Origin: Apostichopus japonicus
Taxonomy: Eukaryota > Echinodermata > Holothuroidea > Aspidochirotida > Stichopodidae
DNA: 64,000 nt
NCBI RefSeq assembly: GCF_037975245.1
Contig: NC_092563.1
Location: forward strand, 9,907,001-9,971,000
Direction: 5' to 3'
Part shown: one piece after another, positions 13,107 to 27,162 of the stretch
How the letters are laid out: the number at the start of each line of letters is the position of its first letter
Position numbering within the stretch: the first letter of the stretch is position 1
Made by a program: the position numbers and the translations under genes
Notes under the pieces: model-generated
Told to the model about the DNA's origin: nothing
Databases searched by the model: none
The model's input: the letters and a program-made list of their open reading frames with translations, nothing else

Positions 13107-13223
13107 CATGCAACATATTGCCCACAGGTATTAGTTGAAATTCGAAATCGAAACAGTACAGACGTGACTGTCAACCATTTAATTTTATTTGACACCTTGA
13201 TCGGCAAATCTACAACCATCAAC

Positions 13224-16015
<2,792 letters not shown>

Positions 16016-17270
16016 ATCACCTGATCAACAAAAAACTAACAAAACCTACCTGGGTGTGTGTGGTGTTGAGGGGGGGGGGGGGGAAGGGTCGGTTGAAATA
16101 TAAAGATTAGTATGCCTAACCGTCATCAGCAACCAGAATTCTTTACGGGAGGAGGGGGACAATCATGCTGTAGAAAAGTATTAAAGTATAGGTGGGGTTG
16201 AATATCTGTTTGTACCAAAAGGGCAAAGCTTAGCCTGTGGAAGATTAATTGTGCTTGTTATCAGTGATGTGTGCTTAAATTAATATCCTGCAAACGTGAT
16301 TCATAATTCATTAGCATTATTTATGTAGCAATCCCTCCAATTCAGTGTTAAAGCTATTTAGTATGATTATGGTTTAATTCATTAGGCAGACAATCATGTA
16401 GGATACCAGTTATCTGGGAACCACTCTCTCTTTATTCAAAATACGAGTATCTTAAATCTTCACAGACTAGCGATTCAGGTCGTGATTTTTCATACCAACT
16501 TGATCACATAATGTATGCAAGATCTGAATGCATTTTTATCCAAACAGACTCCTTCATCTATAGGGCCAGCATTCTAGTTTTACAGCAATATTCTTTTGCA
16601 ATATTTACAGAGTATTTCAGACAATTATGAATGTATTGATGATCGTTAGGGCAATTGAGATTGGCTTGTCCTTCCTTCATAACTGCTGCTAGGGTTAGTT
16701 TAGTATCTCGAACATGTAAGCATCAAACTCGAGGCTAGAATTAAGTCTTCATCAGCCCAATAGAAGCTCCACATTTTTAATTTCGTAACTACCAAGTGTT
16801 GTCATATTTTGTACTTTTTAATTATTTGTCCTGATGTGGAAGGGGCTAGTTTTATACTGTCTAACTTATAAGAAAATCGTTGGCATCGAAATTATTGTTT
16901 GTGTATCTCTTTGAACAAACTAGCGTAAAAGTAACCTTCTTTTCCAAACCTTCCATTTTTTGCCAAGACTCATGATAAAATACTGTCCGTTCAACCCAGT
17001 TATTGTTGAAAGTGAATTACTGCAGTAAAGTAACCTATTAGTCTTCCCTATTCCACACCTGTAAACCCAGATAGTGCAATACATACACCCCTGTAAAGAA
17101 AACTGAAAAACACTTCCCCCTTCCCGCCCCGATTGAACAACCTACTGTTTTCTCCAAGGCTTCAATGTTACTCATCTTGATACTCAATATTATTTGCGTT
17201 CCCTGAACCCACGCTCACCTCATTAATTCCCTTGTGAACTGCAAAATCCCGATATATACTATTGGAGAAC
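16016..17270. other. Beta-tubulin 3' UTR and downstream DNA
   Basis: A poly-G run (about 16072-16083) follows the stop codon, then AT-rich sequence. ATTAAA at 16180-16185 is the nearest candidate poly(A) signal. No other gene is seen. Confidence 0.5.
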
Positions 17271-17271
17271 A

Positions 17272-17544
17272 ACCTAGCCCTTCCTCCCCTTCCCCACCCC
17301 ATTAACTAGCCCTTCCTCACCTTCCCCACCCCATTACCCAGCCTTTCCTGCCCCACCCCATTACCTAACCCTTCCTCCCCACCCCATTACCTAGCCCTTC
17401 CTCCCCACCCTATTGCATAGCCCTTCCTCCCCACCCCATTACCTAGCCCTTCCTCCCCACCCCATTACCTAGCCCTTCCTCCCCCACCCCATTACCTAGC
17501 CCTTCCTCCCCCACCCCATTACCTAGCCCTTCCCCACGACATTA
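17272..17544. repeat. C-rich minisatellite, about 26 bp, about ten copies
   Basis: Units of the form CCTAGCCCTTCCTCCCCACC followed by CCATTA repeat with small length changes. One strand is almost pure pyrimidine within each unit. Confidence 0.9.
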
Positions 17545-17989
17545 CAATCCAGACGATGGAGCTCGATATAACAGCTACTGTATATGATCTGGTCTTGGAA
17601 GGGTTATTCAGTTCGGGTTCCTATTCTTAGGGGCTTAACTAAGCCGATGCGAACTTCCGGGCTCCAAAGGGACCCTATGTCAAGGAACGGTAAATATGGA
17701 AAACCAATCGGATGAAGACAATATATAAATTGATGTTATTCATTTTCTTATGTCTTAAAGCCGGTTCAGTGTAGCGATTGAAACGAACCCTGTCCATCGT
17801 TGGTTCTCCTTTTTCTTACCCCAATACCTACTTCTAGTGATAAATATCGCATTACAAAGTATGAGTAACCGTCCTTGTGATGTGTACACATAGAACCCCC
17901 CCCCCCCCCTAATGTTATTTCCGCTGCATTCCTAAAAATTCTAGTTCCGAAGATGCACTGTCAGTCTTAGTGTAACGGGGACCTGGGAG

Positions 17990-18245
17990 CGAGCGGTTTC
18001 AATTTGTTTGGTTTTCGTGCACAGTCTATATCATAGTCGTACGGGACCATTTCAGTTTGGGGGGCAGAAACTTTTGTGCCCGAAAGTTCCCGTGACACTA
18101 TCTAAGCGGAGCGCCACCATCGGTTGGCGCGTAGCGTACAAGAAATTTTTGGCAATAAATGTCTCTCAGATTGCCGGAAATGGCACTTCTGAGGCCTTGC
18201 AAGTTGCATCTAAACATTTTGTATTTTATAATCTCACCTTTTAGA
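17990..18245. repeat. Dispersed repeat sharing a core with several local elements
   Basis: Contains ACTATCTAAGCGGAGCGCCA, a GTTGGCGCG block and GCCGGAAATGGCACTTC. Related blocks in the same order occur at 21289-21390, 23094-23218 and, reversed, at 26560-26670, so they belong to one repeat superfamily. Ends are not clear here. Confidence 0.6.
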
Positions 18246-18249
18246 AATT

Positions 18250-18824
18250 AACACTTCCCAAAAGTTTGGTATATTAGAAGAAGAAAAAATGGTAACATCA
18301 CTTTGAAGGGGAAAAATAGGACAGTATATTTTTTAAGCTCCTATTTAGTTACCGTATTTATTATTTTAACACAGTACTCAGCTACCTCCAGAAAAACATA
18401 CATTGTTCAATGACACGTATGTGGGATAATGTCGCTGTGTCGGGTGAGACTGCAATTTGTCTCACAAAAAAGTAGAAAAAATAACAAAGAATATGATAAA
18501 CCTGTACTTCTATAGGCTTATAGGAACTCCCTCCCCCCCCCCCCACCATCCATGAAAAAGAAAATGTTTCTCATATGCACTCATGTCGGGGATGTCCAGG
18601 TATACAGTTGACTAGTTAGGTGACATGATATCACCACGATTGTGAGCGGCGTTCCCTGTTAATAATTTTGGGCGATAGTGCAAAAAGCGTGGTAGCCCAG
18701 ATGAGCTGCGCTTACGGTGGTGTTACACGGAAATATTCGGGCAACATGATGCTAAATAAAGAAAATCATTAGGCCTATATTAATATTAATGTCACAAAAC
18801 ATATAACACAAAACGCTCTCCACA
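18250..18824. other. Intergenic DNA, nothing recognised
   Basis: AT-rich sequence with one poly-C run near 18532-18545. No coding or RNA signal is visible. Confidence 0.45.
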
Positions 18825-19003
18825 GAGTTGTCGGGCAAAAATTTTAAGATTCGGGCAAGCCACTGCATATTTATATCAATTTCTTTTCTCCTCTTAGGCT
18901 GCCCGAATTTGTCAGTACTTTTGCCCGAATTTCTTGTCCTCTGGAAATTTGGGGGGAGGGGCATTCTGCCCCCCCTGCCCCCGCCTCGTACGCCTATGCA
19001 GTC
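18825..19003 (-). repeat. Fragment of a dispersed repeat with GGCGTAnGAG end
   Basis: On the reverse strand it starts GCATAGGCGTACGAGGCGGG and contains several TTCGGGCAA blocks. The same end and blocks characterise the elements at 19168-19576 and 23492-24163. Confidence 0.55.
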
Positions 19004-19167
19004 TAACCATGTTTATCAAGCTGTATATAAGTACTACTGGAAATCGACAACTTGTGAAAAATATGGCAAGTTGTAATTTAGGCCTACTTGTAACACAGTA
19101 ACTATACATCATTTATATAAACATTACAGCTGCAATTGGGACTTCAAGTAGCTACCTGCACGACTAT

Positions 19168-19576
19168 ATAGGCGTAGGAGCCTTATTTGATTGGGGGGGG
19201 GGCGGGCTGTAACGACTTGCCCGAAAAATATAACCAAAATTTTTCGCCCGCTGCGCGCGCGTTCAACGTGTTAATGTGCATATCATATAGGCATTCTTCG
19301 GTTATTACATCATATGCCAATAACATCATTTTCCGTGTAATTATTCCATATTCGTATTCATTATTCCATATTGGTTATAATTATTGGGGAAGTCGTTACA
19401 ATACTAATGATAATAATAATGTAAGTTTAACCATTGAAAAACACCTTGCAAATTATTATTCATTCAGTAGGTGCCCGAAAAATTCTAAGCGTATTGTCCG
19501 AATTTTCACAAAAAGATTGGGGGTGGGGCTGCAGCGCCCCCTCCCCAACCCCCCCCCCCCCGCCTCCTACGCCTAT
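19168..19576. mobile_element. TIR element with ATAGGCGTAGGAG ends
   Basis: Starts ATAGGCGTAGGAG and ends CTCCTACGCCTAT; poly-G and poly-C runs sit just inside each end. It has no coding capacity. I could not identify a convincing target-site duplication. A second copy at 23492 shares its left end and interior. Confidence 0.7.
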
Positions 19577-20740
19577 GCTGAGAACACCAAAGCACGTGTA
19601 TGCCTGTCTATTCAGTACGTTATGTATCGAGTTGAGCAATACATGTAAGTTGTCCGATTGCATCATCAATTCATCATCATTGTCAAAAGGCAGTTAGCAT
19701 AATACATGAAACTTTCTTGATGGCATAATTTCGTTGGTTTATGACACGCAACAAAGCTGCAGATTCCGTGCGTTTTTTGCCAGTGGTGTGAGCAACCCCC
19801 CCACACCTCCGATCATCAGTCAGGGAAATTGTCCTGTCGGGGTATTTTTTTATCCACCCTGGAAGAATTGGACCATTACTACGGGTGTACCCTCCCCGCT
19901 CTCCGCCCTTCCCTACCTTATTCCGATACGGAGGGTGTGGGGGGAGCTATTTGAATCCTCTCACCCATCTTGAAATCTTATGCACGCCACTGTTTTCCTC
20001 TGTATCCCTATTATAGACTCTGAGATACATCAGTGATAATATGTAATGTGATTGAAATTGTTCACCGCGGAAATATAACACTAGCAGTAAATTGACGATT
20101 CGTAAATTATCAGTGGGGCTCGGTCCTAAAGTGAGTCGCAACGAAAATGTCGGTGGGTCGCGATATATTTCCAGACGTCGAAACTTCTCTCTACAGTTTT
20201 CAGAGCTTATCGACTGAGACAGATGAACAGATTAAGATAACAGGCCTCAAGTCCATAGACCAAGCTAATTCTTATGTTTTCCGGAAAATCAATCGAGAAG
20301 AGCGGGGGACCGTGGTAGGTCGTTCAGGCTCAGTCCTCAAAAGAAGATCCTGGGTTGTAGGCCCATACAAGTTTGTGGACAATTGTAATAAATAAAATTA
20401 TCTGGGTTTGCCGCTGGAAAGGGAGAATAGCGTATACTAAAGTCCGCCGGGTTCCGCCATTTCAGTCAAGGAAGTGTACTTGACATTCAAAGAGCCAAGT
20501 TTGTATAATTATATACATATGTACCATATCCTTCGAAATCAAGTTTGCCAGTAATATATATATATTCAACTTTGGCTCAGACTAAAAGGGCCAGTAGTGC
20601 TATCGTGTATCATATATTACGTTGCATTGGTATATCTATTCCAACCTTACATAAAGTAACGCTATTATGGATTTAATATGAAGAATACAACCTACCGGTA
20701 GGAAAATATACCGTGCAAACTTGGAGTCGATCACCATACC
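19577..20740. other. Intergenic DNA with one short unrecognised open frame
   Basis: No repeat ends or known proteins are recognised. An 82-codon open frame at 20147-20395 starts MSVGRDIFPDVE and ends in TAA at an ATAAATAAA stretch. No domain is recognised, so it is not called as a gene. Confidence 0.4.
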
Positions 20741-21040
20741 GGCTCTGTTGCCGAGTGAATAAAGGCGGTGTCATTTAAAGCAACGGGGCTTAGCAATCGG
20801 GAGGTTCCGGGTTCGATACCCCGCCGGCCGGGTCATAGTAAGGTGGGTTTTTTCATCCAAGAGCAATCTACGGTTGGGCCATCTGAAATGAGTTTCAAAA
20901 CTGAAAATACTCCAAATTTGAGTTAAAAGGTGGAATTCGAAGCCACCCGACGTGTAAGTTGTAATCTACATTTGTGGTCGCTTAAGCGTCGTAAAAATAA
21001 CTGTTGATTATTATTATACTATTATTATATTGTTATATGT
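20741..21040 (+). mobile_element. tRNA-derived SINE, family B
   Basis: The head has GTTGCCGAGTGAATAAAGGC, like the A-box side of Leu/Ser-type tRNAs, and a B box GGTTCGATACC within CCGGGTTCGATACCCCGCC. A tRNA-unrelated body follows and the copy ends in a TTATTATTA-type tail. Only this copy is seen in the window. Confidence 0.7.
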
Positions 21041-21234
21041 TGTGTGACCGGTATTGGTGCTATCACGGTCACGATTAGTTTACGCATATAGCCCCCTCGT
21101 TTTATAAATAGGTTTGTTTTATGAGTTACGGTACCCATTGACGTAAATCTTGGTTATTACACCAGAGTACGGTTTTCATTTTATTTTGTTATGTATCATA
21201 ATAAGGTCAGGCAGATGATATGTGCGATGATGAC

Positions 21235-22558
21235 CATGGGCGGCGATCCGTACTTCCGAAGGGGGTGGGGGGATATGACCTTGTTGACTATCTAAGCGTA
21301 GCGCCACCATAGGTTGGCGCGAAGCGTACAAGCAAATTTTGGGATTTTACAAACCCTCTAGATGGCCGGAAACGGCACTTCCCGAGGTTTCCAAGCGGCA
21401 TATACCCAACTTTAATAGGGATATCATGTCCGAAATATCTCATAATCAGGATCCAAAATACTTTTTTTTTTAATTTCGGGTGTTATTTTGGGAAAATTGC
21501 CCCTGTCAATCTTGTTTCAGGCGCTACGTTAGAATGTTCGAGAGCTCTTTTATATTATTCGATGAAGAAAATAGCCTCATGCAGGCTATTATAGGCCTAT
21601 ACACATGCAATACACAATTACACATAGTTACATTCCGTTTGCTTTTTAGCTAGGGAAAACCTGATGAGTTGAACTTAGGGAATAACGCGAAGACCTAGCA
21701 AATGTAGGCTAATGTGACAATTGGAGGTCCCTGGTTCAAACTTCGGTATCAACATCTGATACCAAACTTCCCTCCACTCCTTTCTCTATGAAAACTAATA
21801 AATTAATATAGGAGAGGCTAAGTCTCCATCCCCGAGTTCCGTTGTCATTTGCCAGAGGAGGAAAGTGTTTGCAATCTCTGCAAGTGGACAGCTGTACACA
21901 TGTTGGTTGGATGGGGACATTAAATGACAGTCCTGGAAGTAGGGTTTTGACCCGCCTGCCTGAAAACATCTCACTTTGCGTCTGGGGTCTATAGAGTTCA
22001 GAGTTTGAACCTGCCCATTGAAAATATCTGTGTAGTGTGTCTTAGGTGCATAGTAATGCTATGTTAGGTATTCACTACGACTATTCACTGACAACAGCAT
22101 ACGTCTGGGAATAATTATTTCTGCATTACAGCTACATTTCAGATTGCCAGACAAAATACCATATTATAAGTTTTAGGTTTTAGTTCGAGGGTACATGTAC
22201 GTGTGTAGGCCGACTATAGGGCCTATATGAATACTATGAGGGTGCATATATGTATTATATCAATACCGTGGGCGCAATAATACCTTTTGTTGTTATAGGG
22301 CCAATGAAGCCTATATACAGTCAACTATTCTTGCTTTATAAAGACGCTTTATTTGAAAAGATAGCACTGCGTTTATGGTAGGCGAGAAATGAAGCTAAAA
22401 AAGAGCCGTACATTCACGATGATGCATAAATGTAGGCATGAAAATATTCTTATCCCTGGCATTTGGTGGGGGGGGGGGATATGGTGTATTACATCCCCTC
22501 CACCCATTTTCATGGGGGATCTCCCCCACCCCCCCCCCCCCAGGATCGCCGCCCACTG
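21235..22558 (+). mobile_element. TIR element, GGGCGGCGATCC family, copy 1
   Basis: Left end CATGGGCGGCGATCC and right end GGATCGCCGCCCACTG are inverted repeats, flanked by a perfect 8-bp duplication ATGATGAC (21227-21234, 22559-22566), which fits the hAT superfamily. The outer parts match the element at 25877-26720, which lies in the opposite orientation. The middle (about 21640-22180) is unrelated to that copy. Long G and C runs lie near the right end. There is no transposase. Confidence 0.85.
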
Positions 22559-22907
22559 ATGATGACATCGCAAATGAGCGGTTTACTTTATTTAGGCCTT
22601 TGTCATTCAAATACATAAAACGTTCTTCTGTGATATTGTTGTACGTGATTCAGGATACTGAATAGAAAACCTGAATTTTGCTTCAAATTTTGTGCAGCGC
22701 CACGAGTTAAACTTTTATAAGTATGCAACCTCATCCAACGTATATTGGACCCACCAGAAAACGTTTTATTTACAATAGATGGCCTAAAAACTGTGAGCTT
22801 CGTGTTATTAGATATAGGTTTACCAACAAAACCGTTAAATCTCCCACGGATTGTCCATTTGATGTTTCTTAACTGTTAATACTACCGCGTATACAGTGGT
22901 ATACTTC

Positions 22908-23452
22908 CGTGTATTAAGCTCAGTGGTTACCGCCGGTGCCTTCCAGTCATAAGGTCCCCGGTTCGAGTCACTACAAGATTAATGTATGTCGTCCAGTACA
23001 GAGTTGTTGACAACAGGCGCGTAGCGAGGAATTTGCCAAGGAAGGGCGAACCCGTAAGCAAACTATTAGAGCCGTAGATTCGGCACTGGATACTATCTAA
23101 GTGTAGCACCACCATAAGTTGGCGGGAAGCGTACAAAAAAAATTGACCGAAAATGCCTCCCAGATCGCTGGAAATGGCACTTCCCAGGCCTTGTAAGTTG
23201 CATCTAAGCATTTTCTATTTTTAAATTACTAGCGATATCCGAACATACAAAAACAATTTGCTCAAGGGGGGGGGGGGGGTCGCCCCCTTCGCCACCCCCT
23301 TCGCTACGCGCCTGGTTGACAATTGACAATTCATAATCATGGACGTTAAATATGAATGTAATTAGAGACTGACTTCGGTCAGCTTGCGGCCTTGATAAGC
23401 CAATGAGGCTTCTTCGCGAGTTCCTTGCAGGACTCCTATAAACTAAGTACAT
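22908..23452 (+). mobile_element. tRNA-derived SINE, family A, copy 2, split by a TIR insertion
   Basis: The head (A and B boxes) ends near 23013 and the body resumes near 23315, including CTGACTTCGGTCAG. The intervening 301 bp is a separate TIR element. The 3' end differs from other copies and lacks the clean ACAT tail. Confidence 0.88.
23014..23314. mobile_element. 301-bp TIR element nested in a SINE
   Basis: Starts CAGGCGCGTAGCG and ends CGCTACGCGCCTG, flanked on both sides by GTTGACAA (23006-23013, 23315-23322), an 8-bp duplication of SINE sequence. It includes the repeat core also seen at 17990-18245 and a G run near 23266-23278. Confidence 0.88.
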
Positions 23453-23491
23453 AGCTTATACAGTTCAATTTCACTGAGAGTGCCCCTGCCC

Positions 23492-24163
23492 ATAGGCGTA
23501 GGAGCCTAATTTGATGGGGGGGGGGGGCTGTAACGATCGACTTGCCCGAAAAATATAACCAACATTTTTCGCGCGCTCCGCGCGCATTCGACCACTTAAT
23601 GTGCATATCATATAGCCATTCATCGTTTCTTACATCGCATGCCAAAGTCATTCAATCATTTTCCATGTTATAACCATTCCATATTGGTTATAATTATTGG
23701 GGAAGTCGTTACAACAATAATGATAATAATGAAATAAGTTTAACCATTGCAAAACACATTGCAAATTATTCTTCATTCAGTAGGTGCCCGAAAAATTATC
23801 GGCACATTGCCCCAATTTTCACCAAAAAAAAGGGGAAAAACACACTGCAAATTATTCTTCATTCAGTAGGTGCCCGAAAAATTATCGGCACATTGCCCCA
23901 ATTTTCACCAAAAAAAAAGGGAAAAACACACTGCAAATTATTCTTCATTCAGTAGGTGCCCGAAAAATTATCGGCACATTGCCCCAATTTTCACCAAAAA
24001 AAGGGGAAAAACACACTGCAAATTATTCTTCATTCAGTAGGTGCCCGAAAAATTATCGGCACATTGCCCCAATTTTCACCAAAAAAAGGGGAAAACACAC
24101 TGCAAATTATTCTTCATTCAGTAGGTGCCCGAAAAATGATCAACATATTGCCCAATTTTCACC
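23492..24163. mobile_element. Second ATAGGCGTAGGAG element with internal tandem expansion
   Basis: The left end and interior match the element at 19168-19576. The right part is expanded into five tandem units of about 85 bp (starting at 23755, 23841, 23927, 24012 and 24096), and the right terminal repeat is missing. Confidence 0.8.
23755..24163 (+). repeat. Five tandem units of 84-86 bp
   Basis: Each unit has TGCAAATTATTCTTCATTCA, TAGGTGCCCGAAAAAT and CCCAATTTTCACC followed by an A/G run. Length changes are mostly in the A/G run. The corresponding segment is single-copy in the 19168 element. Confidence 0.93.
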
Positions 24164-24805
24164 GTTCCTTTGTTTTGACTGAAAATAAATCGTCCAGATG
24201 TTAATTGAAGTAGAGTAGATTACAGTGCGCTATTGATCATATAGATTTGTATGTGTCATAGAAATTGATAATAATTTCTAATCAATTTTTATGGTATGTG
24301 TTCATAAACATGTACTTCTTGACAAATTGCAAATTTCATTGACTGTTTGAATGATCATAAAGTCTGTATGCTGCATTTCTCAGAGAAAAATAACGTTCAG
24401 GTTGTCTGTGTTCAACTTCAACCATTAATTACGATCTTCGGTAGGCTATATGTTTAATTTACATTATATTCACATCTAAACTTGTGCCGATTTGAAGCTG
24501 ATACACCTTCGTCAAAAGTTGGACTATAGCAAACCGTAAAGCTTCAAGTGACTTGACCCTTGACCACCACAAGGCCCCCTCAGGAAGTCTCCTAGGTTCA
24601 GCGCCGCGATACCTTCGCGCCAGTTTGCATCGCCATCATACTGTGATTTTTCCCACAAATCTGACTCTCGTTTTTGTAAGTTCCCGTCTCCCTCACCATG
24701 GACATGTACATTTTTAGGCCCCCCACTTCAAGATAACTTTCGATGCCATATCATATTATATATCTACAACGACAGAGTGTATATATTGCTAAAGGGTAGC
24801 ATGGT
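24164..24805. other. Intergenic DNA, nothing recognised
   Basis: AT-rich with one GC-rich patch near 24590-24640. No gene or repeat boundary is identified. Confidence 0.4.
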
Positions 24806-25388
24806 GGGCTCATAATTGACGCACTTAAGGATTTGATCAACGATGTCTATCAAGGAAAACTCCAAATCACTCGACTGTATGTGTTTTTCATATGTGTAGT
24901 TCCTCAGAAATGTTATGATCTCAAAATATTTAAGGTTCTGTGCTTATGCACCGTACAATTGAGCTGAATTTGGCCACAAAATGTCTGCTGTGTCAAGTTC
25001 TCTCATACCCCTAAATTGACACATTCGTCGATTAACTAACCGTAGTGTAGGCCTAAGGATAAATCCATTGACTTTGGATGCTCTTTGCTATGCTCTGAAC
25101 CTCTAAGCTCAGACAGGTCAGGTCCCAGAGAGAAGTGGTATTATATTGAGGTAATTTTGGTTATTTTTAGGGAGTAAGATTTCCAAATGTCCAAAAAACG
25201 TGCAAAACTGGGGGGAGGGTGTTAAAAGCTTAAAATATACAACAATTTGGTCAGCAAATAGCTAAAGTGGATTCAAGCTCATAAAATATGTAATTCTGCT
25301 TGACTGCAAAAAGTTTAGGTGGCCTGCTGTATCATTGCTAGTAATAATTGAAGGTGCGTCAATTACGGGGGTGCGCAATTATGAAGCC
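24806..25388. mobile_element. Possible short TIR element
   Basis: GGGCTCATAATTGACGCAC at the left is nearly the reverse complement of GTGCGCAATTATGAAGCC at the right. A further GTGCGTCAATTACG lies just inside the right end. No target-site duplication was found, so this is a suggestion. Confidence 0.35.
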
Positions 25389-25522
25389 TTTACTATACAC
25401 TATATGACTCACTGTACAGGCAGAACATTAGAGAATATTCAATCAACATTAGAGAGGAGAGATATCATAGTGACGTACTATCTAGTCAGAACACTATCTC
25501 CAGAATTTTGATGAATCGTGAA

Positions 25523-26856
25523 CAGGGGCGTATCCAGGGGGGGGGGGCGCAACAGGCGCGCGCCCCCCCATTGGCCGTCACCAAAAAAAAAAAAGTTTAG
25601 CAAAAAAAAAAAAAAAAAATTGATGACGACCTTTATGTGAGATGTCTGTGATCGCTCAACCCCCCCCCCTCCCGTATGCTTTATTTTTTGTTTGCCAAAA
25701 AAGGTTCTGGCGAAGTTCGGCGGCATAATAGTTTTAGAAACATAGATGGTAATTGTGTTTGTATTATCACTATAAACACTAAATGACATGCCAGCCATAC
25801 TAAATTGTGCATTTTGTGTCCATATTTACTGGAAATGTTGCTTATTATTAAGGTCGAAAAATGGATCACATATGGCCATGGGCGGCGATCCTGGGTGGAG
25901 GGGGGATATACCCCCCATGAAAATGGGTGGAGGGGATGTAATGCACCATATCCCCCCCCCCCACCAAATGCCAGGGATAAGAATATTTTCATGCCTACAT
26001 TTATGCATCTTCGTTAATGTACGGCTCTTTTTTAGCTTCATTTCTCGCCTACCATAAACGCAGTGCGATCTTTTCAAATAAAGCGTCTTTATAAAGCAAA
26101 AATAGTTGACTGTAGGCTTCATTGGCCCTATAACAACAAAAGGTATTATTGCGCCCACGGTATTGATATAGTACATATATGCACCCTCATAGTATTCATA
26201 TAGGCCCTATAGTAGGCCTACACACGTACATGTTCCCTCGAACAGCTGAGAATCTCATGTAACCAGGGTAATGCTTAATACACGTTTCACCTGGATGCCC
26301 TAGCAATCGGTACCTAGGAATGTAACTATGTGTAATTGTGTATTGCATGTGTATAGGCCTATTATAGCGTGCATGAGGCCATTTTCTTCATCGAATAATA
26401 TAACAGAGCTCTCGAACATTCTAACGTTGCGCCTGAAACAAGATTGACAGGGGCAATTTTCCCAAAATAACACCCGAAATTTAAAAAAAAAGTATTTTGG
26501 ATCCTGATTATGAGATATTTCGGACATGACATCCCTATTTTAAAGTTGGGTATATGCCGCTTGGAAACCTCGGGAAGTGCAGTTTCCGGCCATCTAGAGG
26601 GTTTGTTAATCCGAAAATTTTCTTGCACGCTTCGCGCGAACTCATGGTGGCACTACGCTTAGATAGTCAACAAGGTCATATCCCCCCCCCCCCACTCGGA
26701 AGTACGGATCGCCGCCAATGCATATGACACCATTTTGCATTTCAGCCCTTCTTTGAAAGCAAAAATTGTACACCCCTCCCCTTAGACCCATCCCCCAGGA
26801 CGGAGATCATTCATGCCTGGCGCCCCCCCTATTGGAAAATCCTGGATACGCCCCTG
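25523..26856. mobile_element. Outer TIR element with a second transposon inside
   Basis: Ends are CAGGGGCGTATCCAGG and CCTGGATACGCCCCTG, flanked by GTGAA on both sides (25518-25522, 26857-26861). It contains the complete element at 25877-26720; without it the host element would be roughly 490 bp. G, C and A runs abound near its left end. No transposase is visible. Confidence 0.85.
25877..26720 (-). mobile_element. TIR element, GGGCGGCGATCC family, copy 2 (nested, reversed)
   Basis: Left end CATGGGCGGCGATCC, right end GGATCGCCGCCAATG; flanks CATATGGC (25869-25876) and CATATGAC (26721-26728) form an 8-bp duplication with one mismatch. It matches both outer parts of the 21235 element on the other strand but has a shorter, different centre. 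Confidence 0.83.
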
Positions 26857-26861
26857 GTGAA

Positions 26862-27155
26862 GATTCCACTATAATTGATCAAACAGTGTATAGGACATTT
26901 CATACTGTATGTGTATTTGTATAGTACATGTTTTCAAAATGATGTCACTTGAATAACGCGCCCTGACTTTACTAGATTAGTTCAGTGAACGATCTCCCAA
27001 TGACGGATTGACGAACGCACGAAACTCAAAACTCAACTAAGTTAGGCCAACATTGCATTACAGCGTATCCAAAGTTTGGGTATATTGTTTTCGACCTACT
27101 GTAGGGATACACAGTACATATCAGTGTGCTGCAAATCGCTGAGGTCCCCCAGATG
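26862..27155. other. Intergenic DNA, nothing recognised
   Basis: No coding, RNA or repeat boundary is identified. Confidence 0.4.
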
Positions 27156-27162
27156 AGCTGTT

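Noticed and set aside
20147-20395. 82-codon open frame ending at an ATAAATAAA stretch
   Set aside because: No domain, no splice partners and no recognised family; kept only as a note in the intergenic entry.
23784-24204. Forward open frames with a repeated FSRCPKNYRHIAPIF-type peptide
   Set aside because: They come from the 85-bp tandem units of a non-coding element; frame shifts occur with A/G-run length.
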